A DNA stretch of 64,000 nucleotides from Bacteroidota bacterium (GTDB taxonomy: Bacteria; Bacteroidota; Bacteroidia; AKYH767-A; OLB10). A program made the translations under genes and the position numbers. Below the pieces are notes generated by a model that worked only from the letters and a program-made list of their open reading frames with translations, did not search any database and was not told the DNA's origin. The DNA is taken from NCBI GenBank assembly GCA_016714005.1, contig JADJOA010000003.1, forward strand, positions 258,639 to 322,638. The letters are read 5' to 3'. Positions 1 through 7,911 of this stretch are shown here, in pieces. How positions within the stretch are numbered: the stretch's first letter is position 1; each line of letters opens with the position of its first letter.

Positions 1-311
1 CCAAGTTCGGCTGTATGTCATTCTACTACTTTATTATTAGAAGCAAAAAATCAAATGGCGAATTACTGGTAAAAGGCAAAACCTGGACTGGCTTTGCTGA
101 TGCAGAAGAAGAATTTGCAGACAAAGCAGTAGGTATGAAAATTCAACCATACAGAATTGAAACTGAAGCAAAGAAAATAACAGGAACAACTTTTAAAGTT
201 TCGGCACCTTTCAGTTCGTATGCTATTGCCGATGGCAATTTAATCACAGGACAACAACAAAATAGTGGTGCTGCTGCTGCCGAATTAGTTGTAAAAGCAT
301 TGAACAAATAA
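1..311 (+). CDS. DJ-1/PfpI-family protein, 3' part (cut by window edge, one frameshift)
   Basis: This is the C-terminal part of a DJ-1/PfpI superfamily protein, a class 1 glutamine-amidotransferase-like fold that includes glyoxalases, chaperones and proteases. Frame 1 reads A-V-C-H at about bases 10-21, the nucleophile-elbow cysteine followed by histidine typical of the family. After a six-A run at 45-50 the reading moves to frame 3 and continues as a family-typical tail (GKTWTGF, then DGNLITGQ near the C-terminus). Adding one A to the run joins both halves, so I read this as a homopolymer deletion. The stop shares one base with the next start codon. The substrate cannot be inferred. Confidence 0.8.
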   Translation, partial: KFGCMSFYYFIIRSKKSNGELLVKGKTWTGFADAEEEFADKAVGMKIQPYRIETEAKKITGTTFKVSAPFSSYAIADGNLITGQQQNSGAAAAELVVKALNK

Positions 312-974
312 TGAAATACAGTTTCAAAATATTCTTTGTTGTAATGGCAACACTTCTTTTTAGAGGTGTTGCTTTTGCACAAATTCCTGTGGAAGTTTTT
401 ACTGGACATAAAAAGGCAACGGTTGATATTATGTTCTTTAAGTTTTTCAAAAACAAAGAAGGGCATAATTCTAAATTTCTATTCTTTAACCGAAACCGTG
501 CAAGTATTGATTACACTATGACCCAAACAACCAATTTGCCACAGTTTGGTTTTACAGAAGCATTCAGTTACAACCACGAAAAACTCAAAGGTTTTGCCCC
601 TGTTGTTGTAGCAAGTATTTTGAACAGAGGCGTATATCCAAAAGCAGGGATACAATTTGCAAAAATCAAAAAGGATTATACCATATTCAGTTGGATAGTT
701 GCAGAAACTTTGAAAGAACCCAATGTTGATTTTTTTCTTTTTAGGAAGATATACACCCAAACTAACCGACAAACTAAATTTATTTTCTCAAATAGAATTG
801 GTCAATGCTATTCCAACGGTTGAGGCTAATAATTTTGCTTTTACTCAACGGTTTCGATTGGGTTTGAAGATTGCAGCATTTCAATTTGGTGCAGGATTGG
901 ATTTAACACAATTAGGCAGAAACAATTTTACAAAAACTGAAAACCTTGGTGGATTTTTAAGATATGAATTTTAG
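311..974 (+). CDS. Exported protein of unknown function, probable outer-membrane protein (frameshifted)
   Basis: The protein starts with a clear Sec signal peptide (MKYSFKIFFVVMATLLF ... AFAQ, about 24 residues) and has alternating polar and aromatic residues that suit a beta-rich envelope protein of about 220 residues. It ends in a terminal aromatic (GGFLRYEF), as many outer-membrane barrels do. The frame breaks in a T-rich stretch at 731-744; removing one T joins the N-terminal part to a second frame reading GRYTPKLTDKL onward. The start overlaps the preceding stop by one base and the bestrophin gene follows 3 bp later, suggesting co-transcription. I do not recognise a specific family. Confidence 0.6.
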
Positions 975-977
975 AAT

Positions 978-1910
978 ATGATAGTAAAAAGAAATTTTGA
1001 TTTACGAAAAGTGTTTTGGAACATTCGTTTTGAAACCTTGACTACACTTTTAGTTGCAGTGGCAATATATGTTCTGCATCAATTGAAACTAATTGATATT
1101 GTATTTCCCTTTTCCATTGCAGGAATTTTAGGCTCTGCATTAGCAATTTTTATTGCGTTTAGAAATCAAAGCAGTTATGCCCGTTGGTGGGAAGCAAGAA
1201 CCATTTGGGGTGGAATTATTAACAACAGTCGCATTTTTGCAAGGCAAATCATTGCCAATGTAGATAATGCAGTAACGATTGGTAAAGTATCTCAAACTGA
1301 TGCAGACACCTACAAAAAAGAAATGATCGACAGGCAAATTGCATTTGCCCATAGCCTGCGATTGCATTTAAGAAAGCAAAACAGTTTAGATGAATTTCAG
1401 CATTTATTGTCTGACAACGAATTTAAAGAAATAACACAAAAACAAAATCGCCCCAATACGTTATTACATACACAAGGATTGCGAATAAAGCAAGCTATGC
1501 AAAAAGAAATGTTAGGTGCTTTTGATAATATCAGTATGGAACCCAATTTGGCAACATTTAACAACTGGCAAGGAGCTTGTGAACGAATAAAAAACACACC
1601 GTTGCCTATGAATTATCAATATTTTACAAAGCTATTTTTATATGTTTTTATTTTTGTGTTACCTATATGTTTGATTGGCGATTTGACAAAAATCAATATC
1701 GGATTTATGGTTATTCCTGTAAGTTTTATCATTTGCTTTGTGTTTGCAGTTATGAATAGAGTAGGTGAAATCAATGAAAATCCTTTTGAAAATCAAATTT
1801 CAGATATTCCAATGACGGCACTATGCAATACGATTGAAAGAGATCTAAAGGAAATGTTGGGTGAAGCAATGCCCGAAAAAATAGAACCGCAGAATGGTTA
1901 TTTATTTTAA
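978..1910 (+). CDS. Bestrophin-family (UPF0187/YneE) anion-channel-like membrane protein
   Basis: This 310-residue protein matches the bacterial bestrophin/RFP-TM family, pentameric anion or cation channels of the inner membrane. Visible features are the N-terminal amphipathic segment, a first membrane pair (about residues 20-65), the family signature F-R-N-Q-S-S-Y-A-R-W-W-E-A-R near residues 61-75, and a second hydrophobic pair at about 215-260. The C-terminal motif E-N-P-F-E-N-Q (about 268) followed by D-I-P resembles the conserved Ca-clasp and neck region of bestrophins. The length is normal and the frame is intact. It lies 3 bp after the preceding exported protein and 11 bp before a reductase gene. 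Ion selectivity cannot be read from sequence. Confidence 0.88.
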   Translation: MIVKRNFDLRKVFWNIRFETLTTLLVAVAIYVLHQLKLIDIVFPFSIAGILGSALAIFIAFRNQSSYARWWEARTIWGGIINNSRIFARQIIANVDNAVTIGKVSQTDADTYKKEMIDRQIAFAHSLRLHLRKQNSLDEFQHLLSDNEFKEITQKQNRPNTLLHTQGLRIKQAMQKEMLGAFDNISMEPNLATFNNWQGACERIKNTPLPMNYQYFTKLFLYVFIFVLPICLIGDLTKINIGFMVIPVSFIICFVFAVMNRVGEINENPFENQISDIPMTALCNTIERDLKEMLGEAMPEKIEPQNGYLF

Positions 1911-1921
1911 AATTTGAAAAA

Positions 1922-2536
1922 ATGAACATAGCAATTATAGGCTCGGGAAATGTAGGTGGTGCATTAGCAAAGCAATGGATTAAAGCAGGTCATACAGTTT
2001 TAATAGGTGCTAAATTTCCTTTGAGTGAAAAGAACTTAAAATTAGCAAATCAAATAGGCGAAGATAGATTTGCAACTATTGAAAATGCAGTGAAGCAATG
2101 CGAAGTTGTTTTAATTGCTACGCCACCCACAGCCATTTTTGAAATTGTTGAACAGATAGGAAATGTATCAAACAAGATAATTATTGATGCCACAAACTCT
2201 GTAATGAAAAGTCCTGAACCATACAATACAGTCTATCATTGTCTGACAGATAAAACTAATGCAGAAGTTGTCAAGTGTTTTAATAGCACAGGATTTGAAA
2301 ATATGCTAAACCCTGTTTATAATGGTAACGGCATAGATATGTTTATGTCCGGTGATAGCGAAAACGCAAAGTCTGTCGCCAAGCAACTAGCCTTAGATTG
2401 TGGTTTTGGCTCTTGTATAGATTTTGGTAAGTCAGACAAAGTAGAACTGTTAGAAAAATTCGCTTTGTCGTGGATAAATTTAGCAATTATGCAAGGTCAA
2501 GGTCGTAATATGGCGTTTAAAGTTGTCCTAAGGTAG
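1922..2536 (+). CDS. NAD(P)-binding reductase, F420-dependent NADP reductase-like
   Basis: This 204-residue protein opens with a Rossmann motif, IAIIGSGNVGGALAKQW, and continues like the NADPH:F420 oxidoreductase-like group (COG2085), including a D-A-T-N-S segment near residue 90 and K-C-F-N-S-T near 120. Such proteins bind NADP(H) and reduce or dehydrogenate small substrates; in Bacteroidota they are usually uncharacterised and not tied to F420. The ORF is intact and sits 11 bp after the bestrophin gene. It ends just before an attC-like palindrome, which may mark the end of this gene block. Substrate unknown. Confidence 0.75.
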   Translation: MNIAIIGSGNVGGALAKQWIKAGHTVLIGAKFPLSEKNLKLANQIGEDRFATIENAVKQCEVVLIATPPTAIFEIVEQIGNVSNKIIIDATNSVMKSPEPYNTVYHCLTDKTNAEVVKCFNSTGFENMLNPVYNGNGIDMFMSGDSENAKSVAKQLALDCGFGSCIDFGKSDKVELLEKFALSWINLAIMQGQGRNMAFKVVLR

Positions 2537-2567
2537 TTGTTGTCTACACGGGGTTTCGGTATAATGG

Positions 2568-2701
2568 CACGTAACGGTTGGCAGAATTGCGATGGGCGGG
2601 CTTTTCAGCACAAATGTTCATACGGAGAACTGAACTTTCTATAACCCAAAAACTGTCAAGCGGAGACGAAACCCCGCCTATTGCAAATGTACTGTTATGT
2701 G
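2568..2701. repeat. attC-like long imperfect inverted repeat (site A)
   Basis: The left end (CACGTAACGGTTGG at 2568) and the right end (complement CACATAACAGTA, from 2701 inward) form imperfect arms, each followed inward by a matching G/C block (GCGATGGGCGGG against GCAATAGGCGGGG). The overall form is about 134 bp with unpaired bulges, TAAC at the left tip and GTTA at the right tip. This resembles integron attC sites or other foldable intergenic palindromes. A second element of the same design lies at 4256-4387. A 303-base open frame running over this site (2578-2880) has no family features and is not annotated. Confidence 0.6.
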
Positions 2702-2790
2702 CTGCCATTGCTTACAATCTTAAGAAATACATCAGGTTTATAACCAACAAGAGGATAAGTGTGCCCATGCAACTCAAAAAACAAGCGTTA

Positions 2791-2957
2791 CTAACACAAC
2801 ATGGCTTGTTTTCAACAATCTTTTACCTCAAAACACTAATACTGCATTACAATCACAAAAATATTTTTGAGGCGGTGTAATGCATCATAAAATATTACAT
2901 CACTAAAATATATTATCCGTTTAATAGTGGGGTTGCGCAACGGCTACCCGTGTTAGC
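2791..2957. repeat. Possible degenerate attC-like element (site D)
   Basis: The tips CTAACAC (2791) and GTGTTAG (about 2949-2955) are perfect inverted repeats of seven bases, in the same TAAC/GTTA form as sites A and B. Pairing inside the tips is poor, and the interior holds a small palindrome GTTGCGCAAC at about 2933-2942. It fills the gap between site A and the cupin gene. The element is weak and could be chance. Apart from this, the 2537-2975 gap shows no convincing gene. Confidence 0.25.
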
Positions 2958-2975
2958 AGCAGTTTTTTATCCGAA

Positions 2976-3527
2976 TTAACTTTGACTGTATTGCTTGTAG
3001 AATTTTTTGTATCCCATAATTCTAGCTAGTGCGCCTAATATAATTCCCATGACTTTTTGTATAGGTAATGGAGGGCCGGCTACATAAATTTCATATTCAT
3101 TTGCCATTGCCATAATTTGTAGAAACGCAGGTGTGCCGTTAGCTTTTGTTTTGTTGTCATTTCCCAATCCAAAAAACTGTTCTAAAAAAGTCTCCGTATT
3201 TAATGCAGGTTCAAAGGTTACCAGCATTTCTGCGGTTTGTGAGTCAGAAGGGTTCCACCATTGATGTGGAACTCCTTTATCAATAGTGATTTTTTCGCCT
3301 GCTTTTAAATGTTTTATTTCCTTTCCAATTTTAAGGTGAAAAACTCCTGATTTGAGTTCAAAAGTTTCCGTTTGGTTAGGGTGAAAATGCACAACGGGTA
3401 ATTTCCCCTTTGGTGCAACAGAAAAATCAAAAACCAATTTTTCCCCGTTGCTGTCCTTTGCTGTTTGCACCCAGATTATCTTTTCTCCTGTTTTGGTATT
3501 TGAAATGCTTTGTCCTTTTGTTGCCAT
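2976..3527 (-). CDS. Cupin-domain protein
   Basis: This 183-residue protein has a single cupin beta-barrel. Cupin motif 1 is visible as H-F-H-P-N-Q-T-E-T-F-E (about residues 47-57) and motif 2 as G-V-P-H-Q-W-W-N-P (about 84-92). The histidines and glutamate that usually hold a metal ion are present. The C-terminal tail (about 145-183) is hydrophobic and basic, with G-I-I-L-G-A-L-A-R-I-M, so it may associate with the membrane. It lies 7 bp downstream of a TetR-type regulator on the same strand, so the two probably form a small operon. The role is unknown; a small-molecule-binding or stress function is only a guess. Confidence 0.75.
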   Translation of the reverse strand: MATKGQSISNTKTGEKIIWVQTAKDSNGEKLVFDFSVAPKGKLPVVHFHPNQTETFELKSGVFHLKIGKEIKHLKAGEKITIDKGVPHQWWNPSDSQTAEMLVTFEPALNTETFLEQFFGLGNDNKTKANGTPAFLQIMAMANEYEIYVAGPPLPIQKVMGIILGALARIMGYKKFYKQYSQS

Positions 3528-3534
3528 AATTATT

Positions 3535-4122
3535 TTACGTTTTATTGAATAATTGAATGAATGTATTGATAGTATTACTGAAGAATGACTTGTTTGTAAT
3601 TATTTTACCTGTTACTCTCAATGCTGTTATTTGATGAAAAAGAGCAATTGCCAATGCGTCTGCTTTTATTTTGGTGTTAAAATTCCCTTGTTTTTGTCCT
3701 TCTTTAATAAAATCTGTAAAAGCTGCAATAACTTCCTGGGCATTATTTGCAATGATATCTTTTATGTATGTGTCATGATTAGCAATTTCAATAGCTGTAT
3801 TTACCACTAAGCAGCCTTTTGGATTTTTATTGGTAAAGTTTGCTGAAACCACCTGTTCTAGTATTTTTTTGATGCTGTTTTTTTCGGGCGGGAGTTTTGA
3901 CAGGCTCTCCATCATTGATATTGACTCTTTGTTGATGTAGTTTTTGCGCGATTCAATGAATAGGGTCCGCTTGTCAGTAAAACTATTGTAAATGCTTGAA
4001 CGATTTAGTTCCAAATGCTGTACAATGTCTTGAAATGATGTATCAAAATAACCCTTGTTCCAGAATAAGAGCATTGCCTTATCTAGAACAAGATCTTTGT
4101 CAAACTCAAAGGGTCTTGCCAT
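3535..4122 (-). CDS. TetR/AcrR-family transcriptional regulator
   Basis: The first ~55 residues form a TetR-type helix-turn-helix: MARPFEFDKDLVLDKAM, then GYFDTSFQDIVQHLELNRSS ending in I-Y-N-S-F. The remainder is the helical ligand-binding and dimerisation domain, with G-C-L-V-V-N-T-A near residue 105. I place the start at the ATG at 4122, which opens with the family-typical MARP; the longer frame to 4137 would need a TTG. The gene stands directly upstream of the cupin gene, so it probably controls that gene and itself. The ligand is unknown. Confidence 0.85.
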   Translation of the reverse strand: MARPFEFDKDLVLDKAMLLFWNKGYFDTSFQDIVQHLELNRSSIYNSFTDKRTLFIESRKNYINKESISMMESLSKLPPEKNSIKKILEQVVSANFTNKNPKGCLVVNTAIEIANHDTYIKDIIANNAQEVIAAFTDFIKEGQKQGNFNTKIKADALAIALFHQITALRVTGKIITNKSFFSNTINTFIQLFNKT

Positions 4123-4255
4123 ATTGTTTTTATGCAAAGATAGGAATTATGAAACAATCATTCCATAATAAAGTAAAATATTTTTCGTTAGGATTGGTTA
4201 AATAAAATGTTGGAGGAACTATATAGAAATCGACAGTATTCGCTTTCAAATTGCT

Positions 4256-4387
4256 GCTAACGTTTTGCAGCTACAAGAAGTTGGCGATTTCGAAGCACAA
4301 AACTGTCTGCCACCACTGAACTTGATACGAAGCACAAAGCTTCATTTAACCACTGAACCGCCAATTTCTTGTAGGTGCTGTTAGTGG
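4256..4387. repeat. attC-like long imperfect inverted repeat (site B)
   Basis: The left arm (GCTAACGTTTTGCAGCTACA at 4256 continuing to TTGGCG at 4286) is matched by the complement of the right arm (CTAACAGCACCTACAAGAAA from the 3' tip inward). The arms are about 28 bp with a few mismatches, and the tips are GCTAAC and GTTAG. The loop contains a 37-bp-period direct duplication: CGAAGCAC at 4291 and 4328, CCACTGAAC at 4313 and 4350. The form matches site A, with foldable arms, TAAC/GTTA tips and a total length of 132 bp, which suggests a family. It separates the TetR-cupin pair from a T9SS protein gene. Confidence 0.7.
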
Positions 4388-4394
4388 TAGTGTT

Positions 4395-5198
4395 TTATTT
4401 TTGTACCATAAATTTCGTGCTTGCTATTTTAAGACCACTTGATTCTATCTGACATAAATACGTTCCATTACTAAATTCTTGGGTATCTATTAGTAATTCT
4501 TTATAGTTATTGTCAATCGTATATGTTCTCACAACTTTACCTTCTATATTATAGATTGAAACTTGAGCTTCTCTTATATTTGAGGGAAAAGTATATGCAA
4601 GATGAATATAGTTTTCAGCAGGATTTGGATACGATTTAAGGAAGTCGTTGTTCATATAATCTGGAGCTTTAATAGCGGTTGCGATTAAAGTTCCAGGCAA
4701 ATTGTAAACTTTTGCCGCACTATCGCTATGATTGTCAAGTATCATTTTCGTTCCACTTGGCGTATTGAATATCGCTCCATGTACTCCATCATACGTATTT
4801 ATGGAGGGAGTTTCGCTTATTGCATTTAAAATTAAAGCCCCTGATTCATCTATGATTTTCGTTACGCTGTTCGCCCAGTTATTATCATCTTGATAATAAA
4901 CCATAAACTCTACACCTGCATCTAAATCAAAGGTTGTTTCAGATACATACCCAACCTCAGTATTTGTCACATTTGCCAATACAGGAAATGTAATAGTTTT
5001 AAACAGCGAGTGGTCTAAGTTATATAATTTTAACACTCCAGTTGAAACATCTACCCATTGATATTTCATACCCGAATTGGATAATTTTGCTATTGAAGTT
5101 TCCCACTTTCCATTTGGATAAGAATGCTCAAGGGTAATTTGCGCAAATAAATTACTTGTCAATAATACAAGTACTACTAAATTGATAAATTTTTTCAT
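4395..5198 (-). CDS. Secreted protein with type IX secretion C-terminal sorting domain
   Basis: This 267-residue protein has a signal peptide (MKKFINLVVLVLLTSNLFAQ), a beta-rich central part with no family that I recognise, and a C-terminal type A T9SS sorting domain. The sorting domain opens with L-K-S-Y-P-N-P-A-E-N-Y at about residue 188 and ends with G-T-Y-L-C-Q-I ... S-T-K-F-M-V-Q-K. Such proteins are exported by the Sec and PorU/PorV route and attached to the surface or released. The frame is intact. It stands between site B and a possible site C, like a cassette. The biological role of the passenger part is unknown. Confidence 0.82.
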   Translation of the reverse strand: MKKFINLVVLVLLTSNLFAQITLEHSYPNGKWETSIAKLSNSGMKYQWVDVSTGVLKLYNLDHSLFKTITFPVLANVTNTEVGYVSETTFDLDAGVEFMVYYQDDNNWANSVTKIIDESGALILNAISETPSINTYDGVHGAIFNTPSGTKMILDNHSDSAAKVYNLPGTLIATAIKAPDYMNNDFLKSYPNPAENYIHLAYTFPSNIREAQVSIYNIEGKVVRTYTIDNNYKELLIDTQEFSNGTYLCQIESSGLKIASTKFMVQK

Positions 5199-5311
5199 TG
5201 TTATTTAATATTTGATGTTGCTTACTCTATTTGGTTTTCAGCGTCCCCATTTTTATTATAATTTGTCAAAGGTAATTTCTTGCAGTCAAGTTCCACTGTT
5301 GCCCAAACATT

Positions 5312-5430
5312 ACCACTAACTCACAAATATACGAAAGTGTAAAATGCAAATGGTTGATAATCAAGTTTGACTTTTGCGGCTATTGAACATCTGCAAAGTG
5401 CTGCTATATAAAATGCGCAAGTTATGGGTA
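5312..5430. repeat. Possible attC-like element (site C)
   Basis: The tips ACTAACT (around 5315) and AAGTTATGG (around 5419) fit the TAAC/GTTA pattern of sites A and B, and the span of ~118 bp is similar. The inner arms pair only loosely (TAACT against TAACT in the complement, then scattered matches). It lies downstream of the T9SS gene, filling the gap before the 42-bp repeat. I treat it as suggestive only. Confidence 0.25.
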
Positions 5431-5500
5431 GGTGTAATATTACATGGTAGCTGCCATACTAGTCCCTCTTGCGACCTTTCAGGTTAAATTACAGTCTAAA

Positions 5501-5878
5501 CTTGATTCGGATGAGGCTGAGGTTGTTTCAGAGAAGGCTTGACTTGATTCAGAACAGGCTGAGGGTGTTTCAGAGAAGGCTTGACTTGATACAGAACAGG
5601 CTGAGGGTGTTTCAGAGAAGGCTTCACTTGATTCAGAATAGGCTGAGGTTGTTTCAGGGAAGGCTGCACTTGATTCAGAACAGGCTGAGGGTGTTTCAGG
5701 GAAGGCTGCACTTGATTCAGAACAGGTTGAGGTTATTTCAGAGAAGGCTGCACTTGATTCAGAACAGGTTGAAGATGTTTCGGAGAAGGGTGCACTTGGT
5801 GCGGAATAGGCTGCACTTGATTCAGAGAAGGCTTGACTTGATTCAGAACAGGCTGAGGTATTTTCTGAACGGGTTGGA
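5501..5878. repeat. Tandem repeat, nine 42-bp units (each two related 21-bp halves)
   Basis: Units begin at 5501, 5543, 5585, 5627, 5669, 5711, 5753, 5795 and 5837, an exact 42-bp period over 378 bp. Each unit is two 21-bp half-units of related sequence (CTTGATTCAGAACAGGCTGA and GGTTGTTTCAGAGAAGGCTG). The unit at 5795 appears built from a different combination of halves, as expected from unequal exchange. There are no spacers, so it is not a CRISPR array. One frame on the plus strand is open through all nine units. Confidence 0.9.
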
Positions 5879-5903
5879 GTTAGGTAGGATGGGTTTTAAG
5901 TAA
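5511..5903 (+). CDS. Possible heptad-repeat (coiled-coil) protein encoded by the 42-bp repeat
   Basis: One frame crosses all nine repeat units without a stop and reads as 14-residue units such as LIQNRLRLFQRRLH, which is two heptads. Hydrophobic residues fall at alternating 3 and 4 spacing (L at position 6, I or F at position 2 of each heptad), a coiled-coil pattern on an Arg/Gln-rich background. Between units many changes are synonymous (ATT/ATA, AAC/AAT, CTG/TTG, CTT/CTG), and the variable codon 8 stays mostly hydrophobic (TTG, GTG, ATG, TTA), which is evidence of selection in this frame. The start is uncertain: ATG at 5511, or TTG at 5469, with no clear ribosome-binding site. It could also be non-coding repeat DNA. 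Confidence 0.35.
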   Translation: MRLRLFQRRLDLIQNRLRVFQRRLDLIQNRLRVFQRRLHLIQNRLRLFQGRLHLIQNRLRVFQGRLHLIQNRLRLFQRRLHLIQNRLKMFRRRVHLVRNRLHLIQRRLDLIQNRLRYFLNGLELGRMGFK

Positions 5904-5920
5904 GGTTAAAATAGAAATCT

Positions 5921-6010
5921 GCCGGATTAGACCCTAAACCCGATGGAGACCTGCAAGCTTGTGCGCAGGCGGTGCCATGCACCGGGGCGACAGCGGGACT
6001 GAAGGTGATT
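5921..6010. other. GC-rich structured intergenic element
   Basis: This stretch is much richer in G+C than its surroundings and holds small hairpins: GGTGC-CAT-GCACC at 5971-5983, and CTGC ... GCAG at 5951-5968. It lies between the 42-bp repeat and the DUF1573 gene. A minus-strand open frame crosses it but runs into the lipoprotein gene and shows no family features. It may be a dispersed repeat element of this genome. No second copy is visible here. Confidence 0.3.
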
Positions 6011-6107
6011 AGTGAATGCGGGGATGTGTTTTCTAAAAATTTTAAACTATAATAGTTGCCTGCGAAAAGGAGTTTTATTTCTCTATTTTCGCGCGGAATA
6101 AGGAGAA

Positions 6108-6584
6108 ATGAAAAAAGGTAATTTATACATTGTAACTGCGGCACTGCTGTTTTTGGCAGGTTGCACGCACCAGAAGGATGCTGATAAGCAGCAGGTGGAC
6201 CCTGCGCTGGTTGAAAGTCCTGTGAGCGCACAAGGAAGTAGTAACGACATTGGTGAGCTGCCGGTGTTTGCGTTTGAGAAGGAAAATCATGAGTTTGGGG
6301 AGATAAAGCAAGGTGATAAGGTTTCGTATGATTTTAAGTTTAGGAATACGGGGAAATCTCCGTTGATTATTTCAACGGTAAGCGCTACGTGCGGTTGTAC
6401 GGTGCCGGAGTATAGCAAGGATCCTGTAAACCCCGGTGATGAGGGTGTGGTAAAGGTTTCGTTTGACAGTGAGGGTAAAACAGGCATGACAAGTAAAACG
6501 GTAACGGTGCTTGCCAATACTATACCCAACACTAAGGTGCTTACTATTAGTGCCGATATTATTACGCCCGAAACGGGGAAGTGA
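6108..6584 (+). CDS. DUF1573-domain lipoprotein
   Basis: This 158-residue protein has a lipoprotein signal peptide with the lipobox L-A-G-C (Cys about residue 19). The mature part is a DUF1573 domain of Ig-like fold: F-E-F/H-G-E-I-K-Q-G-D-K, then F-K-F-R-N-T-G-K-S-P-L-I-I, and the family hallmark T-C-G-C-T-V-P at about residues 97-103. Bacteroidota often encode such a protein next to yajC, as here. It is probably anchored to a membrane facing the periplasm; the precise role is not known. The frame is intact and yajC follows 54 bp later. Confidence 0.88.
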   Translation: MKKGNLYIVTAALLFLAGCTHQKDADKQQVDPALVESPVSAQGSSNDIGELPVFAFEKENHEFGEIKQGDKVSYDFKFRNTGKSPLIISTVSATCGCTVPEYSKDPVNPGDEGVVKVSFDSEGKTGMTSKTVTVLANTIPNTKVLTISADIITPETGK

Positions 6585-6638
6585 TTTTTTACCGCTTATA
6601 TATTTTACATTCACATACATTAAAACAATAAAAATTAA

Positions 6639-6956
6639 ATGCTACTGAACATTTTTTTACAGGCACAATCGGGTGCTGTTATGCAACAATTTATAATGAT
6701 AGGTTTGATAATTCTTATCATGTACCTTTTTATGTTTAGACCACAAATGAAAAAGATGAAGGTGGAGCGCGAGTTTAAGGATAAGCTGCAGAAGAATGAT
6801 AAGGTGGTTACCATAGGCGGTATACACGGACGCATAGTTGAAATTGCCGATAAAACTTTTTTTAATTGAGGTGGATAACAATGTAAAACTGCGCATAGAA
6901 AAACTTCGGTAAGTGCTGAGGCCAGTAAGCAATATCAAACTGAGGTAAAAAAATAA
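6639..6956 (+). CDS. yajC: Preprotein translocase accessory subunit YajC (two frameshifts)
   Basis: YajC is a small single-span membrane protein associated with the SecDF-YajC translocon. The sequence shows the N-terminal membrane helix (QFIMIGLIILIMYLFMFRPQ) followed by the typical M-K-K-M-K ... D-K-V-V-T-I-G-G-I-H-G-R-I. The frame breaks in a T7 run at 6857-6863 (one T too many) and again at an A5 run at 6899-6903 (one A short). Correcting both gives about 105 residues ending in T-E-V-K-K, with the stop at 6954-6956. The ybbR-like gene follows immediately. Confidence 0.88.
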
Positions 6957-6960
6957 TTTC

Positions 6961-7911
6961 TTGGCAAAGTTTTCTTTTATAAAATCAGATAAAAAGGAAA
7001 CTATCGCATTTCTGCGTTTACTGTTTGCCTGATTATTGCCGTTGTTTTTTGGTTGCTTAATTCGTTAAGCAAGGTTTATTCGCATAAGGCTACGTTTAAA
7101 TTAGTTTACCGGCAAATACCGTTTAACAGGCAACCCGCCAATCCGCTACCAGAAGCGGTAAATATTATTTTTTCGGGAAAAGGTTTTGATTTGTTATGGC
7201 TGAACCTTAGAAAGCCTTTTAAGGATTTGAAGATGGATATGCCTGTGAATAGAAATGCGCAGTTGCCCGAAACGTTTAACATATCCGTTGCGGATTGTTT
7301 TTTAAAACAGTATGGCACAGGTAACCAGGATTTGCAAATAAGTTATACGGAACCAGATTCTATTCATTTTGTTTTTACTAAAAGGCTTATTAAAAAAGTT
7401 CCGGTTAAGTTTAATGCAGAAATATCTTACAAGAAAAGATTTGGCAGCGCGCTTGGGCTTGTTGCAGAAGCGGACAGTATAACTATTGCCGGCACTGAAA
7501 GCGCTCTTTCAAAAATACAGCAAATAGAAACTAATAATGTTTCGCTAAATAATTTAAGCAATTCTACTGATGTTACTTTTGCTTTGGTAAATCCTGATTC
7601 TGCAAATATTTTTTTGAGCACAGATGCGGTTAACGCCTACGTTAAGGTTGAAGAGGTAACAGAATCATTTGTGAATGTAGTTGTTACACCACCTGCCAAT
7701 GTTACCCGCCTTATGGTAATACCGGCAAGTGTAAAAGTTGTTTTAATACTACGCTTGAAAACACTAAGAAGGTGCAGCCTGCCGATTTTTTGTAACCACT
7801 ACACCTCTTGGTAAGGAGGGTTATGTAACACCGGTTGTAAAAAAACAACCACCTTATGTTACAGTGGTGTTTGTGGACCCACCACAGTTGCAAATTTTAG
7901 AGGAAAAGTAA
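6961..7911 (+). CDS. YbbR-like domain protein (three frameshifts)
   Basis: The order yajC, ybbR-like, coaE is common in Bacteroidota, and this ~315-residue protein fits the second place. It has a short cytoplasmic start (A-K-F-S-F-I-K-S-D-K-K), one membrane helix (V-C-L-I-I-A-V-V-F-W-L-L) and a beta-rich periplasmic part with YbbR-like repeats. The visible start is TTG at 6961. Shifts lie at 7017-7019 (T3), 7741-7744 (T4) and 7786-7791 (T6), each one T short. With them corrected the protein ends in P-P-Q-L-Q-I-L-E-E-K, and the stop abuts the coaE ATG. In Gram-positives, YbbR (CdaR) regulates a diadenylate cyclase; no cyclase is seen here. Confidence 0.75.

Noticed and set aside
2578..2880. 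100-codon plus-strand open frame
   Set aside because: It runs through the arms of the attC-like site A and site D, has no family features, no signal and no good ribosome site, so it is probably chance.
5501..5878. 42-bp repeat considered as a CRISPR array
   Set aside because: There are no unique spacers between units; units adjoin directly and vary by substitutions, so it is a tandem repeat.
6857..6903. Programmed ribosomal frameshifting in yajC (and other split genes)
   Set aside because: Shifts occur in both directions, in many unrelated genes, without a common slippery site or downstream structure; sequencing error fits better.
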